Assembly: GCF_963576615.1 (NCBI RefSeq) | Contig: NC_088714.1 | Span: forward strand, 5,518,001 to 5,582,000 | Source: Watersipora subatra | Lineage: Eukaryota; Bryozoa; Gymnolaemata; Cheilostomatida; Watersiporidae | Direction of reading: 5' to 3' | Length of the DNA stretch: 64,000 nucleotides | Shown here: piece after piece, positions 13,501-27,900 of the stretch | How the letters are laid out: each line of letters begins with the position of its first letter | Position numbering within the stretch: the stretch's first letter is position 1 | Made by a program: the position numbers and the translations under genes | The notes under the pieces: generated by a model | The model's database searches: none | What the model was told of the DNA's origin: nothing | What the model saw: only the letters and a program-made list of their open reading frames with translations

Positions 13501-14338
13501 GTCAGACCACCTTCTCTCTTAATCATATGTATGTAATAATGATGATATTGCATTAACTTTCAATTGTTGCAAATGTGCAACAGAGCATGTTGTTGTATTA
13601 TCAGGTGCTGCAATGAACTTAGTCGATGGATCTGCTACTAAGGCTCCTGTAGTTTCCTACAGATCGAGTCAGCCAAAAGGATCGGCATATCAAAACTTAA
13701 ACGAGTCGCATTCAACTTACTGGACTGAGAGCAGATCTGTTCCGAGCCAAAACTCTTTCAGCGAAAAAAGGCCACCAGACTTTATGTATGCTAGTAGCGG
13801 CCAGGATCGAGTTGGGAGGCATTCAGAGAGAACGAGTGAGCCTCATTACAAGCAGCATCATAATCCCAAAAGAAGAAAATGTTCCCGGTCAAAAGGAGGC
13901 TCTGATAGTCACAGACATTCCAATTTTAGCTCGGAGCATAATTCCAACAAGGGTCATACGTATAATTCCAAAAGAGAAAACTTTTTCATGGACAGACATA
14001 CAAGCTGGAATGAAAGAAGAACTTCACGACGAGGTCGTGTTTCTGACAGGCGATCACGAAATGACTCGAATTCTAGTAGGGAGCATCAACGACTACCTGG
14101 TGAGATCACTAGCCACGGCCCTCAACGCTCCAGTAAGTCAAGTCGCAGAGATGATACAACAAGCTATGACAACAAGTCTTCACATTCTGCCAAATGTGAT
14201 CAGTCGCCCAGCAAGTTGAACCAGCACAGGCACCATAAACATAACAGTTATGATGAACAAGAAGTTTTGATGACTACTCACGATGGTCAACTAGTTAGAC
14301 TTAAATCTGGTAAAACCGGTGAACTTGAACTAGCATGA
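1575..14338 (+). CDS. Large multi-C2H2 zinc-finger nuclear protein, 5'-incomplete (9 exons)
   Basis: Exons: 1575-2081 (or a later donor up to 2270), 2971-3312, 4990-5703, 6250-6345, 6576-7342, 8058-8162, 8476-9967, 10314-12128, 13605-14338 (TGA). All begin after AG, the internal ones end before GT, and every phase agrees; together they give about 2190 residues. The first three exons carry zinc fingers in triads of two C2H2 and one C2HC (Cx2C...Hx3C): one triad in each of exons 1 and 2, two in exon 3. Exon 6 is acidic (a run of five Asp). Exon 7 is Ser/Thr-rich with a basic Lys/Arg stretch near 9370-9480, a likely nuclear signal. Exon 8 has two more C2H2 fingers (about 10585-10710) and then an Arg/Ser-rich part; exon 9 is Arg/Ser/His-rich. 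A nuclear DNA- or RNA-associated role is inferred; I cannot name the family. The 5' end is outside the window. It could instead be two genes, or the finger exons could be alternative 3' ends. Confidence 0.7.
2066..2281 (+). repeat. In-frame 27-bp coding minisatellite (8 units)
   Basis: Eight 27-bp units encode the nonapeptide DIPKEGEYT with few substitutions (Ser for Pro in units 1 and 4, Asp for Glu in units 6 and 8). Seven units contain a G|GTGAGT splice-donor sequence, in phase 1, which matches the acceptor phase of the next exons. The ORF continues through the array to a stop at 2303-2305, so an unspliced or early-terminated product is also possible. Confidence 0.92.
2404..2409 (+). promoter_or_regulatory. 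Possible intronic poly(A) signal after zinc-finger exon 1
   Basis: AATAAA lies about 100 bp after the read-through stop of the first zinc-finger exon. It could end a short transcript, but the sequence is AT-rich and the hexamer could be chance. Position is within a few bases. Confidence 0.3.
3643..4217. repeat. 13/14-bp minisatellite, about 570 bp
   Basis: Units of 13 bp (GACGACAAGTAGA) and 14 bp (GACCGACAAGTAGA) alternate in blocks. It lies in the intron between zinc-finger exons 2 and 3. All three minus-strand frames are open across it, which creates three overlapping ORFs of about 220-240 codons; these are artefacts of the repeat. Confidence 0.95.
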
Positions 14339-14558
14339 GTTGTACAAAGATGTTTTCAATTATCTAGTATTATTATTATCTTTTTTTCTCCTAAATGTGT
14401 CAGCTCAAATTTTTAATAGTATGTTGTCATGTTATTATTTGTACATATACGCATCTAAATGTATTTGTGAGGTCATGCATTGAATACCAGAATAATGCTT
14501 GTATTAATTGATGCACGTATAGCAGCATATGTCCTTTGCTGTGCTGGATTGTAAAATC

Positions 14559-14564
14559 AATAAA
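14559..14564 (+). terminator. Poly(A) signal of the zinc-finger gene
   Basis: AATAAA lies 221 bp after the TGA stop of the last exon, a normal 3' UTR spacing. Confidence 0.6.
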
Positions 14565-14579
14565 TTATATCTACATGTA

Positions 14580-15928
14580 CTTGTAAAGTTGTATAATTGA
14601 TGAAAAGAGATGCGTATTTCTAACAGAACTTACTGTCTGTTTATTCAAACTGTTAATCTACAACAATCCAGCAACAGAAAATATGAAAAGTTATGCGTTT
14701 GTGTTCATGTGCATCTATAACTGATCAGTTGGGAAGATCCACTCAAAAATGCAAGAGCTCACATTAAACTTATTTTGACCCTTAATGAGAACTATGAAGA
14801 CGTGATTTGTCTAAAGTATAACGAAGATGTCGAGTATGTGATTAAAATTAAAGCAGATCGTACTGATAGGTTATTGAAAGCAAATTGTAAAATGGCAAAA
14901 AAGTACAACACGCATTAATATTATATCACTGACTATAAAATGTGTTAGTACTTGACAGTATTTATTAACGGGCACCATAGTCACAGACTAATTTTGGTGC
15001 TTGTGCTATCAAAAAACGTGTTGCCCGTTTACACTGATCGCTCTAAATATCATAATTGAATCTTGGTTATTGGTTTTTGTTGACTAACAGTCATCATAAG
15101 TACCATTATCTTTGATCTATGGTGTAAGTGCGATTACAAATAGTTTTGTTAAAATATGCATCATTAACTGTATCTCTGCCTACATTTTTGAAATATCATT
15201 ATCGCTAACGAAGCTTGCTTGATAAAAGGAAGCTGTCAACGCCCACCTACTCTGATTACAGCGACTCAGTGATGTCTCACGCGCGGCACCGGGATGACCC
15301 AGTGTCGTATACCTAGTTTCACAGTAGAAACTACGGCTCTGACCTGGCTAGACGTTTCCTAGACTGGCATCCAAAGCCCATTCTGCCCATTTTTTGCCGT
15401 CGCTATAACCGTAAGATTCGTTAATTAAAAAGTTTAGTTCGAATTATTGCCTAGCCTCCAATAGTTACTATGAACTTTAGTGCGGGTGGATATTAAATTA
15501 TTTGCCGATTGTACCAGGGATCAACTGCTTCACCTAGACCCTATGTTTGCAAGATTGGAAGTCGCAGTGGATAGTGAGTGAGTAAAGCACTTTATTTTCA
15601 ATCGTTGTGGTGAATAGTTGGTAGCATCTTTTTATTCAGCACAACGTGTGTAAAACAAATGAGTTTTTGGGATATTGCTAAACCTAAACGAGCATTTAGA
15701 AACACAGTGCCAATCTTTTTTTAATATGATTGAAAAGCAAGCATAGTTAAAGAATTGTTTTCTGTCTTAATTTGCATAGGTGAATCATTTTAACTTCAAA
15801 TAAAAACTTGATCAGAATATTTTATTAACAAGCTAATAGTTATAGTCATATTTGGTGTCATAGTAATATGTACCACTCTCTTACAGGATCTGTTGGTCGT
15901 CTGTTTCAGCATCAAATAGAGCCGTAGA
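14580..15928 (+). promoter_or_regulatory. Intergenic region and likely ALDH1L promoter / 5' UTR
   Basis: There is no coding exon. The stretch 15235-15420 is richer in CpG and GC than its surroundings. A likely noncoding first exon ends at 15573 before GTGAGT, and a second exon begins at 15887 after a CTCTCTTACAG acceptor and contains the start codon at 15929. The extent of the first exon and the promoter position are inferred. Confidence 0.4.
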
Positions 15929-18900
15929 ATGGAAACACCGGTAATTATAACAATTGTCATATGCGAAACGAATTGAAAGCTGGGTTTAACTTAGTTCTTA
16001 AAGCATCTCTATTTTAACAATAGAGCACTAACCAGCATTGGTGTTTGGGTACAAAAAAGTGTTTATGAACTCTGAGAGCTTTTCTGCTTTTCCTTAATAT
16101 ATTATTATCTTGCCACCATTATTTAACTACAGTAGAAGTGGATAATATATATAATGTCCAGTTCTAAACAATTTTAAAGCTGGGAGTGAACAGTTATTTG
16201 GCGTGGTGCTAAAAATTAAATTCATAAGGTTTGTGTGTTATGCTCTTTTAATGTTTAGTCTTGTTTTTTTTATATAGAAATTGTTATCGCTGAAGATTGC
16301 CGTTATTGGTCAGAGCAAGTTTGGTGCGGACGTCTATAAGTTGTTGAAGCGGCAAGGCCACGAGATTGTGGCCGTTTTTACAATTCCGGATAAAGATGGC
16401 AGACAAGACCTTCTAGGTTGGTGCAGTTCATCACTATGACTATTGTGTCCAATAAGTTTAGTTTTTCAAGCTAAATATTAATAAAACTGGGTTTATAAGA
16501 ATGTGATGAAAATTCCAATTGTGGTCATTCTGAAAGGTATTTTGTTTGTGAACCTAAAAGAGAGTCTGTTGACAGCCAACTATTAATCCAGCCTATTTCT
16601 CTATTATCAGTGAAAGTTAGAAGGATAAAACTATCTATTCAATGCATGTACATTGAGTTGACCAATTAGTTGTTAAATTTTTAGCATTAGCAGCAGCTGC
16701 TGATGGCGTTAAGGTTGTCAAGAATAAAACATGGAGAAGCAAGGGAAAAGTGATTCCGGAGGTATTTGAAGAATACTGCAGTGTAGGTGCTGAGCTTAAT
16801 GTCATGCCATTCTGCTCTCAGTTTATTCCCATGGAAGTTGTTACACATCCCAAATATGATTCCATTTGTTACCATCCCTCTATTCTTCCTCGGCATCGTG
16901 GGGCATCGGCCATCAACTGGTAGGTTTTATCGCAAGTTTTGTGTAAGAGCTATTCAGAAATAGTTTAAAACTTACGAATGGATATTGCTAGAAAATTACT
17001 TTTGCTATATTTATAATTATAGTTAAAGAAACATTTAGAATATTCTAGTATTGCTGAAAAGGAACTGCGCCTAGTGATGGAATGAAAGTACAATAGTAGT
17101 TATACTGATCTCGTTGCCTTTTTTCTGTTGGGTGTTATTATTCGAAATAACTTTGAAGAGAAACAATACACAAGGAACACATTAGCGAACTTGAATAATT
17201 GTTTGCAATGTGCATCTAAATACATCCACATTCTCACATAGAGGACTTTAAGTGTGCCTTCAGACTGGAATTTGGCCGATTAAGCCGGCAAATGTTCACA
17301 TTTCCACTGCTATCGTGTAAGTCAGGCTATCTATGCTGCGCATCTCACACTCCTCGCGTCTTATCACGCATGCTTTGTCAATAAATATTTCCAATCTTTA
17401 TCTCACACTCAGCACTTGAGTAAACAAAACAGTTTCCTATGCATCATGTGTGAAGGTAAATCTACTTAGAGGTTTTGGTGTTTGGCTTTTTCCATTAGTT
17501 TAGCTCTGTATTTTGGATTATTCTATAAATTTAACTGAATTTATAGAATCGGTTTCTTCTGTTATCAAGTGATGATTATGGATATAAACGTTTTTGTTAT
17601 CTCATCTTAAACTGGTTTGGGATTGTAATAGTGCCTCCTGTCCATCTACCAGTATTTCATTTATGAAAAAACTGTTTATTTGCCTGTATATAGCCTTTAA
17701 TCTAGCTACCTCAGTCGTATTCTCAAGAACTTGTGCTTCTCCTCTAGGACATTAATGCAAGGGGATAAAAAAGCAGGATTCACCATATTCTGGCCAGATG
17801 ATGGCTTAGACACAGGACCTATCCTTCTGATTAGAGAATGCGCAGTGGACCCAAATGACACCCTCAATACATTATACAAGAGGTTTCTTTATCCAGAAGG
17901 GGTTAAGGCTATGGTAATAAGTTTTTACACTGTCATAGTGATGAATGCTTTTGCCTGGCTTTATGGTCACATGTAGTCCATAATAGTATGCCCTTTGTGC
18001 TTCACCTCGTTAGGTAATTCACGCACAGTAGTCGTGCTTGTACACTTCTCTGTTAATTTTATGACAGTCATGCAAACATATGCGCCGGTGATGATGCTGC
18101 ACATTGCTGGCATTTCTTCATTATACGGTAGCCTTGATTGTGCATGACTTTACACCTTGCATGATAAGGTCAACGCGCAGTATAGTGTGTGTGCATGCCT
18201 ATTCAAAGTTAAGGTAACAACCACTGGTGGTTAATATATTGGAAATTATGGCATGCAAGTTTAACAGAATTTTTACAATGGCTTCAGTTGGCTGTATTTA
18301 ATTTGCCATTCCTTAACCAAACACAAACACTAATACCACTTATGTCACACAGTGACTTATATAACGGCAGTTTTATAGAGTTGCCCTACCATAAGCTTAC
18401 ATAAACATACCATAAATTGGAAAGACCTAGAAAGATTAATCATCTAGCTACACAATGATACTACATTGTAGGCCTATTCATTCACAACAAGCCATGTGAT
18501 CTGAGGGTCATTTTTATTTTGCTCCTTCCAACTTTGAAGTAACTTGTAAACACACAGAACTATCAAGCTGGAAATAAAATATGTAAATATATTTAATTTA
18601 AATGTATTATTAAATGAAGGTGCAAATTGATATAAATTGAGGTGGAGCATTAAATTAAATTCCACATTATTTGCACAGTCTGAGTGCTGCAGTGTTGTCA
18701 GTTGTCTTTCAAGTTTTATATGTGCTGTCACAGGGTCTGGCAGTAAGGATGATAGCGGAGGGTGTAGCCCCTAAGATAGCGCAGTCAGAGGAGGGGGCTA
18801 CATACGACGCGATGCTTAAGAAAGACTTGGTGAAGCTGTCATTTGATCAGCCAGCTCAGGGAATCCATGATTACATTAGAGGCTGTGACCACTCCCCTGG

Positions 18901-21900
18901 TGCCTGGGCTATTATCAGTGACCAGGTCAGCTATCATCATACGCATGCAGTCAAACCGCTACATACCGAGTTAATTAGCTCTCGGATCTGTTTTATGTCC
19001 CGAAGCTGGTGTCTCTTGAAGCAAGTATTGTCATAAGAATGCAATGAATTCCGTTAATTTGTTCCACTGCTTAAAGATATGATAAAAGCTTCAAATAATT
19101 TTCGATAGCATTAAATATATATTATATATATATTGAATATATATATTCAATATATATAATATATATCTATATAACAAATTCATTACATAAAAATGCTAGC
19201 GGTAAGCCTGGTGATGCCAAGGGTTTCTTCATGTCCAATCAGACACCCGCAGGTGGGTCTTTACGAGGCTCTCAGGAACCAGATGGAGTTTTTAAAGCAA
19301 ATATTTTAACGACCTGGCCGAAGGCATGGAGCAGTTGTGCGTGAAGTTCCATCATAATCGGCCATTTTTTTGCGTAAAATAATCGGCCGTTTTTTGCGTA
19401 AAAATATCGGCCGTTTTTTTTTGTAAAAACGAAACACATTATACATTTATGCCGACTTACAAACATGCACAATGACAAAGTATGATTAATCAAAAAAAAT
19501 AATATCACGCACTAACTGTGAAATAATATCTAAGAAGCTAATTTAATGAAGTGATAGTCAATAAAAATATGTTTTATTATTGCTTTGGCTTTTCTGTTAA
19601 AGATAATTGAGGAAAGGTGCAGCCTTGTCGATACAAAGACAACCGGTGCGTAGGTAGGACTGGTTTTTTTCACATCACTTTTACTTTCTTCACAAAAACC
19701 ATCAGACAGCTTTGTAGATTTTTTTAATAATTGATCCAAAGATCTTTGCTTTAGTCTTAAGGAAAGCACAGCCTTTATCTTTTTTTCACCGTTACTACTG
19801 CTCGTATCCTTTTTAGAATCCAGGTTTCAAAAATCCATTATTATAAATACACTAATAAAAATAGCTTTTTGCTTCATTTGTGTTTTTCGATTTGAATGTT
19901 GCGTTGTTTTTAACAAAAAATTGCAGAATAGAAGCTAAGAATTAGATGTGGTTTTAGAGCCAGGTAAATCAATCAAATGCTCTGACTAGGCTTTGCTGTA
20001 GTTTATAGAGTTGCATACATGTAACAAGCTGTTGAGTATAAAAAGATTTGAGCTCTTGCTATTATAGCAGTACTCAGAAGGCTACTGTCTAGCCTGTTTA
20101 CAACAGTGATTAGACAAAGCTGACAAGCTACTGTGACAAATTGAGTTGTCTGTCCTTTAGTATGGTCGAGAATTCTGTTCTCCATCCTTATATAATCTTG
20201 TAAAAGTGAAATATAGATAGCTTAACAATGTATTTCAACTGAGAGTTGTCTTCCCATGAAGTCTATATATTTTGCAGCGGGTTACCTTCTATGGGTCAAA
20301 GCTGAGGAGAACGAGCAAACCTGAGGGAGAAGAGATTCAAATAGACGGCTGGACTCAGCCAGCTATCGTACACTCTCAAGGCATGACTCTGATCGGCAAT
20401 GATGGGAAGATGGTGGGTGATTCTCTAGTCTGCCAACTGATTCATCTCAGATTCATCACAGTTTACTGGTTAGTTTCTGTTGCCTCACACCTGTCTGCTA
20501 TCTTTAGGTAGATGTGGAGAGACTCGGTCTAGCTGGTGGCAAAATGATTCCGGCGTCCAGTTTTGGAAGCAACATGGGAGCCGAGGGAGCTGGTATGGAA
20601 CTGACAGATGAAGAGAAGGAGATTCAGAGCAAGACAAGGGCTGTATGGCAGGGAATCCTCAACCTTGAGTCTGTTGTCGATAGCACTGACTTTTTTGCCT
20701 GCGGGGCTGGTTCTATGGATGTAGTCAGGTCAGTTTTGGTATCGCACTCACTTACAGCGCACCCCTACCATAGACCATCAATTTGTTCCGGTGCTGGCAT
20801 GGCAAGACGGAAATGTCATATAGGGTGGTATAGAACCCATAGTAATTATCTAATGCAGGTACCTCCTGGTCAAAAAACATCAAAATTTTATATACGTAGT
20901 AGTGTACATATTAACTATATATTACTAACTAATTACTAACTACTTATTAACTGCATATTACTAACAAAATAGTCTACTAACCTTAGTAACTATAGTTACT
21001 TACAGTAACTTTAGTGTATTTTGTGGTTATGTAATAAAATGTAACATTACGATGTACTATGTGCATGTAGATAGTTCTTACCTCCGAAACAGAAGTATAA
21101 CATAAACCTTGAATTTAACTTAAATGAATTTAGCTGACTAAACACCTACTTCAAGCTAAGTTTTAGTATGCATTTTACTAAACTAAACTTTAACTTTGTC
21201 ATTATCTGAATTTTTATCACCTATTCTGTTTCCGGCTTCGTTTTCACTATAACTTATAGCCGATCTTATGAAAAGTTTTCAATATAATTCGACAAGAAAG
21301 CCTGAGCAATGCTCTTTTCAAAAGCGACCTCTTGCATACTTTGCCATTTAATGACCATCGAAAAAAAAAAAAAATTTTCACCTTTTGTGTGACCTGACTT
21401 GTACTGGTACATGTATTCACTTTCGCTTACTTTCCACTAGTTTTCACACGAAGAATGCTGAAATGAGAGAGAGCAAGCGTCGGATTTCTTCAGGCGTTGT
21501 GGGAGGGATTTTGGCGAATAGCATGTCGGCATCTTAGTTATTCCGACATATTCAGCACACCGTCTGCCAAACTGTAATTTCGAGAGAAATTTTTGTTGGT
21601 ATCGTATGGGGAAAAATGTCAAATGGCAGCGGCAAAAAACATTGTGTTCAACATCGCAAGGAGAGAAAACTGTATAACAGGGACATAGTAACTCGGGGGT
21701 GCGCTGTACCTCTACTATAAACAGTTGTTAGCTCTATAGATTGGGTTTCTTCATAGGCTAAAATTAAAGCTCACTTGCGAATTCAATTTAGCGTGTTATT
21801 CAATATCCTTCCTTTAGTTGTTGTTATTTTTGTGAGTACAATAATACATGTACTTTGGGACATGAGCTGAATGCATTCCGGGACTGATCTCGTATGCCAA

Positions 21901-24900
21901 TACACTCGTATCTCAAATCAAATCAATTTTTTCTATTTAAAATAACTAAATACAAATTAATTCGTTCCACTCTCTTGAAAAACACCTAAAAATAAGATAT
22001 TACAATCGAAAAACATGTTTTTGATTGTTGTAATTCACTCCCTACATCCACAAAGTAATAAATACCTTTATAGTGGTTATGATCTGCAATAAAATGTAAC
22101 ATTATTATGTACAATACTGTATGGAGGTCTTACCTTCATGACAGACGGTAGCGGCTAACAGCTGTGAGAGAGAGTCTTGACGGCAACACATTCGGTACGG
22201 TACACTTTTGTAACGCTACATGTCACCGCGGTTGCTTCTATGTGTTGGCTTATGGCAAAGAATAGTGCTTACTCAAAGGCTCACTCGAAACTTTCTCCAG
22301 CTTCTGCTCCACTATTTCATTATTTTCAAAATTTTACTGAATTGTTTTACACTCTTCTTGATCTCGATTTGTTGTGAACAAAACGCAAACGAGAATGAAA
22401 TCTTTATTGACCAGTTTTACACAAATCTAAAGGCCATTAGTTCAACACACGAACACTCCCAGTCAGTGGCTGGAATATCTGTATGCATAGATGTGGTTGT
22501 CCCGATGAATAATCACTCATGTGTCTCTGCTCTAGACTGATTGAGGAGGTAAAAGTTCAGTGTGGACTCTCTCTAACCAATGACAAAGTTTACATGTCAC
22601 CCACATTCAAGGAGTTTACTGCAGCTTTGGTGAAGAACCACAGAGGGGAGGACAAGGAGATGGAGTTCTCTTATCAGCCTGTAGGTTGCCGATGGCTTCT
22701 TTCATCACTCTGTTTCCATGACACAATGCTATGTGGATATTATTATCTATATGGCATGCTATTGTAATTTTTATTTTATAGAGGTTTTCTTTTCTAGCTA
22801 TTGTCCCTTAAATTGTGTCGTGTGTTCGATTTGTTAAGGTTGTACACTTTGAATATTAGTCAAAGTTAGCAAATCCTTGTTACAAATGATTTTGTAAATA
22901 TCCCTCAATTTCTAAACTTAACCATGAATAACTATTTTAATCCAGTTAGACAATCCAGATAAAATATAACATTCGAGTAGAAGCTTTTATCAATTTAAAA
23001 TGTGCCACAAGTTGATTCGTATTCATATAAATAAGGTCTCTAATATTCTAATATATACGCTGGTTAATGGAAGTACAAGGGAGAGCTTCTAGTTTTGCCA
23101 TAATGTATTTTTATTATTTATTGAGTTGACTATGTATGACAGGGTAGTGGTGGATAAAAGAATCTACAATAGCCTCAGCATTAATAACTCCTTATCTCTT
23201 TTCAATTATTGCTAGGAGTGAATAGCTTCATTGTAACACCATAGACTATAGGCAGTAAAACAACAATGATGAACAAAAACAGCTATGATTCTATATTGGA
23301 GTTAGATGTGCTCTTTTATAATAATAACTTAGCTGTTATCTTAATTTTGTTATATTGTTCGTAGTAATGATTTCAGTAATAATTGTGGAGAATTACTTGC
23401 CAAGTCTTTCATTTCATGCCGTTCTTTCACTACCTATTATGGCGATATTGTGTCTTCAAGTTGAAAATGTTATAATTTAGTTTCATCACTTTGTCTATAG
23501 TTTCAACACTTTGTCTATAGTTTCAACACTTGGTCTATAGTTTCACACTTTGTCTATAGTTTCACACTTTGTCTATAGTTTCAACACTTTGTCTATAGTT
23601 TCACACTGTGCCTATAGTTTCACACTTTGTCTATAGTTTGACACTTTGTCTATAGTTTCACACTTTGTCTATAGTTTCACACTGTGTCTATAGTTTCACA
23701 CTGTGTCTATAGTTTCACACTTTGTCTATAGTTTCACACTTTGTCTATAGTTTTAACACTTTGTCTATAGTTTCAACACTTTGTCTAGTTTCAACCCTTT
23801 GTCTATAGTTTCATCACTTTGTTTATATTTTCAACGCTTTGTATATAGTTTCAACAGTTTGTCTCTAGTATCAACACTTTGTCTATAGTTTCAACACTTT
23901 GTCTAATTTCAACCCTTGGTCTATAGTTTCACACTTTGTCTATAGTTTCAACACTTTGTCTATAGTGTCAACACTTTGTTTATAGTTTCAACAGTTTGTC
24001 TCTTGTATCAAAACTTTGTCTATATAATCCTTATCCAGTCCTTATCACATCCTGTTCCACTCAGATTCGTCTCCCCGGCCCCCTTTCTGCTATCTTTAAT
24101 TTGAATGTCCATAGGTGAAGCTGAGAGCAAACAATATGGATTTACAATTCCCCAACCAGCTCTTCATCAATAATGAGTTCATAGATGCTTCAAATGGCGC
24201 AACATTTGCCACCATCAATCCCTCAGATGAATCAGTTATCTGTCAGGTGGCCAAGGCCTCCAAGGAAGATGTTGACTACGCTGTCTATTGTGCCAAGGTT
24301 GGTTCGGACTTTTGGTTATAAATAATAAATAGAAATCACAAAGTTTAAACATGCGGGTGACACATATAGCATAATTAGCACTTGTATTTAGAGCCTTTTA
24401 TAATTAGCACTCCACTTATTTAGACTGCCTGTGCAGGTGTCTAAATAAGAGAACATGTATGCATGGCAATCCTCCCTTTCCTGCTAGTTGTTGTTCTGTA
24501 AATGAGTGCATGGGAAGTTCTAACATTTTATTTCCTTCCCCCAACATTATAGAACGCATTTGAGGAGTGGAAAGACATGAATGCCCGTGACAGAGGAACC
24601 CTTATGTTCAGGTATTGTCCACATCTTCCATTGCCTTCAGTTGCCCAAATCTCCATAGATTATATAGATAACAGTATAGATTGCATTTAGACTCGCAGAC
24701 CTGATGGAGGAACACCAAGAGGAGCTGGCGACTCTAGAGTCACTGGACAGCGGTGCTGTCTACACATTAGCACTAAAGACACATATAGGCATGTCCATAC
24801 AGACTTTGAGGTATTTTGCCGGCTGGTGCGATAAGATTCAGGGCAAGACAATTCCTATCAACCATGCTAAACCTAACCATAATCTCTCATTTACTAAGAG

Positions 24901-27900
24901 AGAACCCATCGGGTAAGCAACAGTATTTACCTTTTACTCTGTGATGATTTCTCATTTTATTTCTGACCTCACAGTCTCAGCTGATTTATTGCAATCATAG
25001 AGTGTGCGGAATAATCACTCCCTGGAATTATCCCCTCATGATGCTTGCTTGGAAAATATCACCTTGCCTTGCTGCCGGCAACACAGTAGTACTCAAGCCA
25101 GCTCAGGTTACACCTCTCACTTCTCTCAAGTTTGCAGAACTGGCTGCTAGGGCCGGGTTTCCTCCAGGTGTTATCAACATTCTTCCTGGAGCAGGTTTGT
25201 GATACATTCAATTATTTTTGTTTAATATGGGTAAATCTTCCTCTTGTAATCCGTCCTCACAATAAACTATAATGCTTATTGCTGTCAGATCTCATCACAC
25301 TTTTTTTACCTTTTTCGTGTGCTGAAATGTAAAATACCTCTTAACACAGCAGTGAGTGTTGGCTTATTGTGAAGTACACAAAGTGCTGTGTGCATTTGAT
25401 GATTTTTCTTTTCAATTTTCCAAAAGTTTTACAATAATCTCAAACATGGTTTGATACTGTGAGGTTTGGGAAGTTTTCATGTCCAAGAGTGACTACTGAG
25501 CACACTCAGCGGTAGTGCCTATCATCTATGACCAGGACAGCCAAGGCTAAGAAGTTGACAAGTATAGGTACTTGAGGAAGAATATTTTAACTTGTTTTTA
25601 AAGTTAATTTCTATGAGTCTTTAAAAAGCAGAATTTACAAAATCAAGGCTAATGTTCAGTTTATTTTTACAGGAAGTGTGTGTGGTCAGGCTATTATAGA
25701 CCATCCAGAAGTACGTAAAATCGGTTTTACTGGGTCAACTCCTGTTGGCAAGCAAATCATGGCCTCCTGTGCCAAGAGTAACCTCAAGAAATGTTCCCTT
25801 GAACTTGGTGGCAAATCACCGCTCATCATATTTGCTGACTGTGACATGACTAAAGCTGTCAGAATGGTAAGTTGTCTGACCACGGATACGAAACATTGGC
25901 ACAACAAGACAGGTGAAATAATCATTTGCTTCGGGTTATATGTAGAATTATTATTTGGTTGAAGTTGGTTAAAAGGAGGCCTGTACTTGTGTATGTCTTC
26001 AGGCCATGAGTGGAGTCTTTTTCAACAAAGGTGAAAACTGCATTGCTGCCGGCAGAGTGTTTGTGGAGGAAAGCATCCATGATGAATTTGTAGAAAAAGT
26101 TATTACCGAGACAAAGAAAATGAAGATAGGAGATCCTCTGGACAGGTCTGTAGACCATGGTCCTCAAAATCACCTTGCCCATCTCAACAGTCTCCTCAAC
26201 TATGTCAAGGTACAGTCACTCCCTTGCTTTGCCGCAGATTCATAGAACTTGATGTTTTCTTGTTATTTATACAAATTAAATTAAGTGTCAAATTTTCAAT
26301 TATTTTCCATAAAATTCTTCCAGGCGTGTAATGTATAAATAAACTCATTCTTGTATTGCTAAAATGCACAAAATTTGAACATGAAATTTGCAGTGATGCA
26401 CTAGTGAAAACAACAATTTTTGCACAGTTTTTAAAGTTCAAGGTCATCTTGATGGTTCAATTGTCCCTTTAAAATGTATGCAAATTGAAGCACAATCTGA
26501 CCTCTTCCATGCTGACTATTCAACATTTCATGGTATCATGTTTGTGCAACCATATGTTGTGCTCTATAATCTGGCTAGAGACAACACATTAGGCCAGTTT
26601 AGCCTGAGATACATGCCATTACAGCAAGGAGTAGCGGAAGGAGCTCGTCTCGTGTATGGAGGAAAGCGTGTGGAGGGGCCAGGACTTTTTTTTGAGCCAA
26701 CTATTCTTACTCATGTAGATGACCATATGTTTGTGTCCGAGGAGGAGTCATTTGGTCCTATCATGATTATATCTAGCTTTCCCAATGGGTAGGTTGCATG
26801 ACAGTATGGTCCTTGTGTGCAGACACCTGTCTAATGTTGTCATATTTGTACATGTTGATATCTGATTAGATGCATTCTCTCTTGTTGCTGTTTTGCTTTA
26901 TCATGCCGCCGAGAGATATATCACTACTGCTAGTGGATAAAATGTTTTCTATACACTAATAAATTCTAGGGAATGCTGATGGCCTTATTTGTTTTTATCT
27001 TGATAAAAGTGTAGTTGATCATTACAATCATACCTCGACATGATATACTTTTCGGAACTGAGCTCGTATCTCAATTATTTTGTATCTTTAATCAATTTTT
27101 CCCATTTAAAATAGCTAAATACAAATTAATTCATTCCCATCCTCTAAACAAAACTTCCTAAAACAGGATATCACATTAGAGCATTGCTTAACTGTTTTAA
27201 TTCATCACTTAGGCTCACAAAGTAACTTAAATCTACAATGTAACATGGTGGTTATGATCTGCAGTAAATTGTATAGTTACCCTATTATGTGCAATACTGT
27301 CTTGAGTTCTCACCTTCGAGACAGACCGTAGCGGCCAGCGGCGGTGTGGGAGATTTCTCGGCAACGTGTTCGGTATGGTACACTTGTGACACTGCGTAAC
27401 ATAACATGAACTTTAAATTTAACTCAAATGAACATAGCTTACTAAGCGCAAAATTAAAAATTAGTTTTAATCTCAAGTTACATAGAACCAAATTTTAATT
27501 TGGTTTTCATATTCAGCTTTATACTTTACTTCCGGTTTGACTGTTTTTCACCTCGCCTTTTAGTCGGCTTTTTTACAACTTTTTCAAATTGATTTGACGA
27601 GAAAGACAAAGAAATGCTGTTTTTATAAGCGGCTTCTGGCATACTTGCCCACCTGGCAGCCACATCGAGAACCATCTCGTATGCTTGTATCTCAAATATG
27701 TATCTTGAGGCAAAGATTTGTTCGGAATTTTTCTCATATCTCAAATTTTTCGTATGATGAGACATGTCTGTACAGTATTTTAGTAATTCTATTTTAATAC
27801 AGTGTTAAGTTATAGAGTAGGTTATCATGTCTGTATTACAACTTCTGTGTCAGTGTTTAACTAATGAGTAATCGGAAAACTATCTCATTATTAATACTCA

